A stretch of 64,000 nt of DNA from Chloroflexi bacterium bin125 (GTDB taxonomy: Bacteria > Chloroflexota > Dehalococcoidia > Bin125), in assembly GCA_002239025.1 (NCBI GenBank), contig MPNM01000010.1, positions 1 through 64,000 on the forward strand. Direction: 5' to 3'. The notes beneath the pieces are model-generated. The model did not search any database and had not been told where the DNA came from. It was given only the letters and a program-made list of their open reading frames with translations. This document shows, one piece after another, positions 60,641-64,000 of the stretch; positions within the stretch are counted from its first letter, which is position 1; each line of letters starts with the position of its first letter. The translations under genes were made by a program, and so were the position numbers.

Positions 60641-61435
60641 CTACTCGCCGGTGAAGATGGGCGGGCGCTTCTCGATGAAGGACGCCTGGGCCTCGCGAAC
60701 GTCGTGTTCCGAGCGAGTGGCGTGCGAAATGGCCGTGATCTCGTTGCGCAGCGCCTCGTCGAGCGTGGCGTTGAGATTGCGCTGCATCACGCGTTTGGCG
60801 GCGCGAGAGGCGAGTGGTGGCCAGAACGCGATCTCGGAGGCCAGCGCGCGAGCGCGGTTCATCAGCTCTTCGTGCGGCACCCGCTGATTGACTAGTCCAA
60901 TCTGTAGCGCCTCGTCGGACTCGACAAAGCGGCTGGTCTGGACCAGTTCGACGGCTTTCGGATAGCCAACGACGCGAGGCAGGAACCAGGTCATGCCAGC
61001 GTCGGGGCTGAGCGAGCGCTCGAGGAAGACAACCTTGAATCGTGCCTTTTCGGAGGCGACACGCAGGTCACAGGAGAGTGCCAGGCTCATCCCGGCGCCC
61101 GCCGCAACGCCGTTGACGGCGGCGATGGTCGGCTTGTCGAGCTGGCCAAACGCGAGCGCCTGGTGGCCGACCCAGCCGAACTCGTCCATCCGGTCGTTCT
61201 GGGTGTCAGGAGCCGAATCCTTGGGACGGGCAGTCAGGTCGGCGCCCGAGCAGAAGCCACGTCCGGCGCCGGTGACGATCACGACGCGAACGTCATCATC
61301 AGCCTGGAGCTGGTTGGCAGCGGCGACCATCTCATTGTGCAGATCGCGCGAAAGCGCATTCAGTTTCTCCGGGCGATCAAGCATGATCGTCCCGATCTGG
61401 TCGGCGATATCGAGTCTCAGGTGTTGGAAAGTCAT
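60641..61435 (-). CDS. Enoyl-CoA hydratase/isomerase family protein (PaaG-like)
   Basis: A crotonase-fold enzyme of 264 residues acting on an acyl-CoA. TGAGRGFCSGADLTARP and NGVAAGAGMSLALSCDLRVAS provide the oxyanion-hole glycines. The place of the second catalytic Glu is taken by Asp in SLSPDAGMTWFLPRVVG, as in PaaG-type isomerases. CGGAG seven bases before ATG supports the start at 61435, which overlaps the tag stop by ATGA. Confidence 0.93.
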   Translation of the reverse strand: MTFQHLRLDIADQIGTIMLDRPEKLNALSRDLHNEMVAAANQLQADDDVRVVIVTGAGRGFCSGADLTARPKDSAPDTQNDRMDEFGWVGHQALAFGQLDKPTIAAVNGVAAGAGMSLALSCDLRVASEKARFKVVFLERSLSPDAGMTWFLPRVVGYPKAVELVQTSRFVESDEALQIGLVNQRVPHEELMNRARALASEIAFWPPLASRAAKRVMQRNLNATLDEALRNEITAISHATRSEHDVREAQASFIEKRPPIFTGE

Positions 61436-62019
61436 GATTCGCTCCGTTCGTTGAGCAGCGTACTGCGCATCGTGGCAATCTCTGAGAATCGGAAGCACGA
61501 AGCATCGTGATCGTTGACGATGCCGACCGCCTGCATGAATGCGTAGCAGGTCGTGGGCCCAACGAACCGGAATCCACGACGCTTGAACTCGCGAGACATA
61601 GCTTTCGACTCATCGGTCTGCGATTGCATGTCGGTGCGCGGCTCGTTTGCAGGATCGGCGTAGGCCCAGACGATGTCTGCGATTGACAGTCCCTGTTCGC
61701 GAAGCAGCAACGTCGCCCGCGCGTTGGCGATGGTCGACTCAATCTTGCCCCGATGTCGGATGATGCCTGTGTCATGGACCAGCAGATCCACACTTGCTTC
61801 GTCGATCTCGGCGATGGCTTCGACATTCCACTCAAGGAATGCGCGCCGGTATCCGTCGCGGCGCATCAGGATCGTGTGCCAGGAGAGTCCCGCCTGTGCA
61901 CCCTCGAGTGTCAGCGCCTCAAAGAGTTTCGCCTCATCTTGTGTCGGGACGCCCCACTCGAGATCGTGGTAAGCAATCTCGTCAGGGTCGTCGCCGGGCC
62001 AGGAACATCGTTGGGGCAT
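61432..62019 (-). CDS. tag: DNA-3-methyladenine glycosylase I
   Basis: Base-excision glycosylase of 195 residues that removes 3-methyladenine from DNA. It begins PQRCSWPGDDPDEIAYHDLE, which matches Tag with its zinc Cys and His, and contains WGVPTQDEAKLFEALTLEGA, LSWHTILMRRDGYRRAF and FVGPTTCYAFMQAVG. ATG at 62019 fits the family length; a TTG 12 bases earlier is possible. It is the first gene of the leftward tag-ech-GNAT-TrxR operon. Confidence 0.94.
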   Translation of the reverse strand: MPQRCSWPGDDPDEIAYHDLEWGVPTQDEAKLFEALTLEGAQAGLSWHTILMRRDGYRRAFLEWNVEAIAEIDEASVDLLVHDTGIIRHRGKIESTIANARATLLLREQGLSIADIVWAYADPANEPRTDMQSQTDESKAMSREFKRRGFRFVGPTTCYAFMQAVGIVNDHDASCFRFSEIATMRSTLLNERSES

Positions 62020-62093
62020 GGTCGGTTCCAATGGGTACCGCTTGGGTAAAATGGCATCACTAGACTAAGACCGAAGACGAGGGGAAAGCGTCT

Positions 62094-62189
62094 GTGGCCG
62101 ACAAGCCGGGTAAGACACCACCAAAGCGTCCGGTCAGCAAGCCCGGAAAGGTCACGACCAGTGACCCGCGAAAGCCGGTAAGAGGGTGA
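62094..62189 (+). CDS. Very small basic, Pro/Lys-rich ORF
   Basis: A 31-residue frame (ADKPGKTPPKRPVSKPGKVT then TSDPRKPVRG) with two KPGK motifs and no acidic cluster. GTG start has AGGGGAAAG eight bases upstream, a good ribosome-binding site. A TAGACT hexamer 28 bases before could be its -10. It is followed four bases later by another small frame with its own ribosome-binding site inside this one. Coding is plausible but unproven. Confidence 0.4.
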   Translation: MADKPGKTPPKRPVSKPGKVTTSDPRKPVRG

Positions 62190-62193
62190 TCAA

Positions 62194-62361
62194 GTGAGGA
62201 TCTTGAAGAGGTGGAAGCTCTCCCTTCTCCGAAGGATTCGTAGGATCTTTGTGCCTGAACCGCTGCACACAGACCAAGACCGCGAAGAAGCGAGACAGTT
62301 TCGCGAGCGGAACCCAAGAGTCCCTTTCTCGAGACCAGCTCGTTGGCGCTCCGGCCTCTAA
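62194..62361 (+). CDS. Very small highly basic ORF
   Basis: A 55-residue frame starting RILKRWKLSLLRRIRRIFVP and later RQFRERNPRVPFSRPARWRS, very rich in Arg and amphipathic at the N-terminus. GTG start has GAGGG seven bases upstream, within the end of the preceding small frame. Its stop overlaps the end of the convergent membrane-protein gene by four bases. Alternative: the stretch 62060-62360 is an RNA gene or leader. Confidence 0.35.
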   Translation: MRILKRWKLSLLRRIRRIFVPEPLHTDQDREEARQFRERNPRVPFSRPARWRSGL

Positions 62362-62870
62362 CCGGGGCTCGAGGCACTGGCCCAGACAACAGCGGCACTG
62401 ATCAGCAGGGCCACGACGTGAAGCAATGTGCCGAACGCAATTACTCTGATGTAAGTTCCCTTCCGTTCGATTTCGTTGACGACGTCGTCTGACGCTTCAC
62501 TGAGCGCTTCAATGTAGTACCAGGCCAAGAAGTGGTCGGTCCACCCTCCCTGTCTGTTTTGGAGGAGTCCGGCAGGCTCATTGAACTGCGAAATCGTACG
62601 TGGCTTTACGCAGAGCCATCCCAACGTCAGGAGGGCGCAAACGGCAAATCCTGGCGCCAGTATTGCCCAGCCTGATAGTGATAGACCGACGATCGCCCCA
62701 ACGAACGCGGCAAACAACGCCAGATTGACTGCAGCCAGGAACATGGCCTTGCTGTCTAGTGTGTCAGTCGCGCTCAACAACGTTGCCAAGTGGGCGCTGG
62801 CCACCTGGAGGGAAGCCATTCCTTGAGACTCTGATGATTCGTATGGCCCTTGGGGCGGGATGATCGGCAT
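62358..62870 (-). CDS. Hypothetical membrane protein with Pycsar/SLATT-effector-like layout
   Basis: A 170-residue protein with a first amphipathic part (ASLQVASAHLATLLSATD), the phrase LDSKAMFLAAVNLALFAAFV opening two adjacent transmembrane helices (about 40-85), a soluble loop (90-135) and one final transmembrane helix (142-163). The D-x-KA-x-x-L entry into a helix pair resembles PycTM and SLATT membrane effectors of antiviral systems, which open the membrane on a nucleotide signal. No cyclase or nucleotidyltransferase is adjacent, so defence use is a guess. It shares a back-to-back -10 with coaE. Confidence 0.6.
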   Translation of the reverse strand: MPIIPPQGPYESSESQGMASLQVASAHLATLLSATDTLDSKAMFLAAVNLALFAAFVGAIVGLSLSGWAILAPGFAVCALLTLGWLCVKPRTISQFNEPAGLLQNRQGGWTDHFLAWYYIEALSEASDDVVNEIERKGTYIRVIAFGTLLHVVALLISAAVVWASASSPG

Positions 62871-62878
62871 AGCTCGAA

Positions 62879-62884
62879 TATCCT
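62879..62884 (+). promoter_or_regulatory. Leaderless -10 element TATCCT for coaE
   Basis: TATCCT, six bases (AGTGCC), then ATG at 62891. The reverse strand reads TAGGAT at 62880-62885, nine bases from the membrane-protein ATG, so one near-palindrome may serve both genes. Confidence 0.55.
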
Positions 62885-62890
62885 AGTGCC

Positions 62891-63496
62891 ATGGCCTTTG
62901 TTCTTGGCATCACCGGATCCATTGCCTGTGGCAAGTCGCTGCTTTGCCAGCACCTTGTCGAGGCCTACGGCGCTCGACACATTGACGCCGACCGACATGT
63001 TCACACCATGTACGAGCCGGGCAAACCGGCGTTCGACAGGATCGTGGCTCAGTTCGGCAACACTGTTGTTGGCACTGACGGATTCATCGACCGCAAGGCA
63101 CTGGGTGACATCGTCTTTGGCAAGCCCGATCTGCTGGCGGCCCTTCGGACAGCGATTGGCGATATCGAGGGCGAATTCATGCGACTCCTGCGAGAGCTGA
63201 AGGACGATCCAGCGCCAATCGCGGTGTTTGAAGCTGTCCGGCTCTTCGAGGGGCCGTACATGGAAGTCTGCGATGCCGGCTGGCTGGTGGCGTCGGAGGA
63301 CGAAACCGCGCTGACGCGACTGATGTCCCGCAAGAACTTCTCGCGCGAGGAAGCAGAACAACGGATGGCGTCGGCGATTCACTGGACCGAGCGTGCGCCC
63401 AAAGCCGACCTGGTGCTGCACAATGACAGCTCGGTCGAAGAATTTCTCGCCTCCGTCGACGACGCCATCGCGAGCGCACTGAAGGATCATCAATAG
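62891..63496 (+). CDS. coaE: Dephospho-CoA kinase
   Basis: Last enzyme of coenzyme A synthesis, phosphorylating the 3' hydroxyl of dephospho-CoA; 201 residues. The P-loop is GITGSIACGKS (6-16), the substrate Asp is in HIDADRHVH, and the lid region is RLMSRKNFSREEAEQRM with the Arg residues. Chain length is typical. The start follows the leaderless TATCCT element. It supplies CoA to the many CoA-dependent enzymes in the window, a broad link only. Confidence 0.93.
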   Translation: MAFVLGITGSIACGKSLLCQHLVEAYGARHIDADRHVHTMYEPGKPAFDRIVAQFGNTVVGTDGFIDRKALGDIVFGKPDLLAALRTAIGDIEGEFMRLLRELKDDPAPIAVFEAVRLFEGPYMEVCDAGWLVASEDETALTRLMSRKNFSREEAEQRMASAIHWTERAPKADLVLHNDSSVEEFLASVDDAIASALKDHQ

Positions 63497-63553
63497 CCGC
63501 TAGCCTCTAGTCGCAACAACATCCCTTGCCACGAGTTTCTGATGGAGGCGAAT

Positions 63554-64000
63554 ATGGGCGCGCTCGACGGACTTCGCGTAATCGACTTCGGCCAGTACAT
63601 GGCCGGCCCGTTAGCGGCGATGATGCTCGCCGACCACGGTGCAGACGTGATTCGTATCGACCCACCTTCGGGTCCGTTGTGGGACACGCCCGGCAACGCG
63701 GTCTGGAACCGTGGCAAGCGCCGCATTTCCCTGGATCTTAAGACCGCTGACGGCAGGCGCACGGCGCAGGAACTAATCGCCTCGGCAGATGTAGTCGTCG
63801 AAAACTTCCGCCCGGGCGTGATGGATCGGTTGGGTTTGGGCGCCGAAGAATCGACCAACATCAACGACCGACTGATCTACCTGTCGATGCCAGGATTCTC
63901 ACCCGACGACGAGCGCGCCGGGATTCCGGGATGGGAAGGCGTGGTCTCTGCACCGGTCGGAACCTACAGCGGATCGTTGATGGCCGATGCGCCGCAGCCG
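63554..64000 (+). CDS. CaiB/BaiF CoA-transferase family protein, partial (runs off the window)
   Basis: The first 149 codons of a CaiB/BaiF CoA-transferase, open to the last base. It starts GALDGLRVIDFGQYMAGPLA, then GADVIRIDPPSGPLWDTPGN, WNRGKRRISLDLKT and VVVENFRPGVMDRLGLG, all family hallmarks. GGAGG five bases before ATG at 63554 fixes the start; an ATG 12 bases earlier overlaps that site. The catalytic-Asp region is beyond the window. It follows coaE by 57 bases. Confidence 0.9.
   Translation, partial: MGALDGLRVIDFGQYMAGPLAAMMLADHGADVIRIDPPSGPLWDTPGNAVWNRGKRRISLDLKTADGRRTAQELIASADVVVENFRPGVMDRLGLGAEESTNINDRLIYLSMPGFSPDDERAGIPGWEGVVSAPVGTYSGSLMADAPQP

Overview
The window is about 62-63% GC by eye. 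It carries no rRNA, tRNA, phage or insertion-sequence genes that I can see. The gene content points to a free-living heterotrophic bacterium of the Chloroflexota, most like the SAR202 / Dehalococcoidia lineages. The reason is the heavy paralogy in families known to be expanded there: CaiB/BaiF CoA-transferases (six genes, seven domains), luciferase-like flavin oxidoreductases, SDRs, HSL-type esterases, VOC proteins and a 2-oxoacid:ferredoxin oxidoreductase. This assignment is an inference; no marker gene in the window settles it.

Layout. 0.1-2.5 kb: a single-chain restriction-modification protein, read leftward. 2.5-4.2 kb: a rhomboid protease and an SDR. 4.2-8.5 kb: a leftward korA-korB operon followed by an unusual STAS / ATPase / DUF4325 protein. 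8.9-12.1 kb: two tandem periplasmic-binding-protein paralogues with no ABC transporter beside them. 12.3-17.1 kb: rightward catabolic genes (SDR, M20 amidohydrolase, two VOC proteins, LLM oxidoreductase). 17.4-25.8 kb: DUF899, a limonene-epoxide-hydrolase-like protein, four HSL esterases, DinB-like, DUF559 and an acyl-CoA synthetase. 25.9-31.9 kb: a double-YbaY lipoprotein, RmuC, an SDR and a CaiB pair. 31.9-38.6 kb: a small-gene zone with an MGMT-like protein, a PIN toxin with a possible new partner, HigBA, Uma2 and hydrolases. 38.8-46.2 kb: PepN, a MOSC protein, a kinase-fold protein, a fused double CaiB and a decayed PIN gene. 46.2-53.2 kb: a PurO-like protein and a compact biotin carboxylase / M24 / S9 / J-domain-flavin-reductase cluster. 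53.5-64 kb: MFS transporter, epimerase-like VOC, patatin, a second CaiB pair, Grx-TrxR fusion, GNAT, enoyl-CoA hydratase, Tag, two very small ORFs, a membrane protein, CoaE and a CaiB gene running off the edge.

How it works together. Most genes fit uptake and breakdown of esters, amides, peptides and organic acids. Esterases and amidohydrolases release acids, acyl-CoA synthetase and CoA-transferases activate them, and SDR, flavin enzymes, enoyl-CoA hydratase and biotin carboxylase process the acyl-CoAs. Carbon then passes through the ferredoxin-linked oxidoreductase.

Three signals go beyond routine annotation. (1) Each of three CaiB pairs (two overlapping gene pairs and one natural fusion) has one domain with the catalytic Asp and one where it is Tyr, Glu or Ser, which suggests hetero-dimeric transferases with a non-standard partner. 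(2) Eight genes begin exactly six bases after a TANNNT hexamer and lack a Shine-Dalgarno sequence, a clear leaderless-promoter signature. (3) A family of G/C-run palindromic repeats, including two near-identical 200-bp MITE-like copies, fills intergenic gaps only between about 13 and 43 kb.
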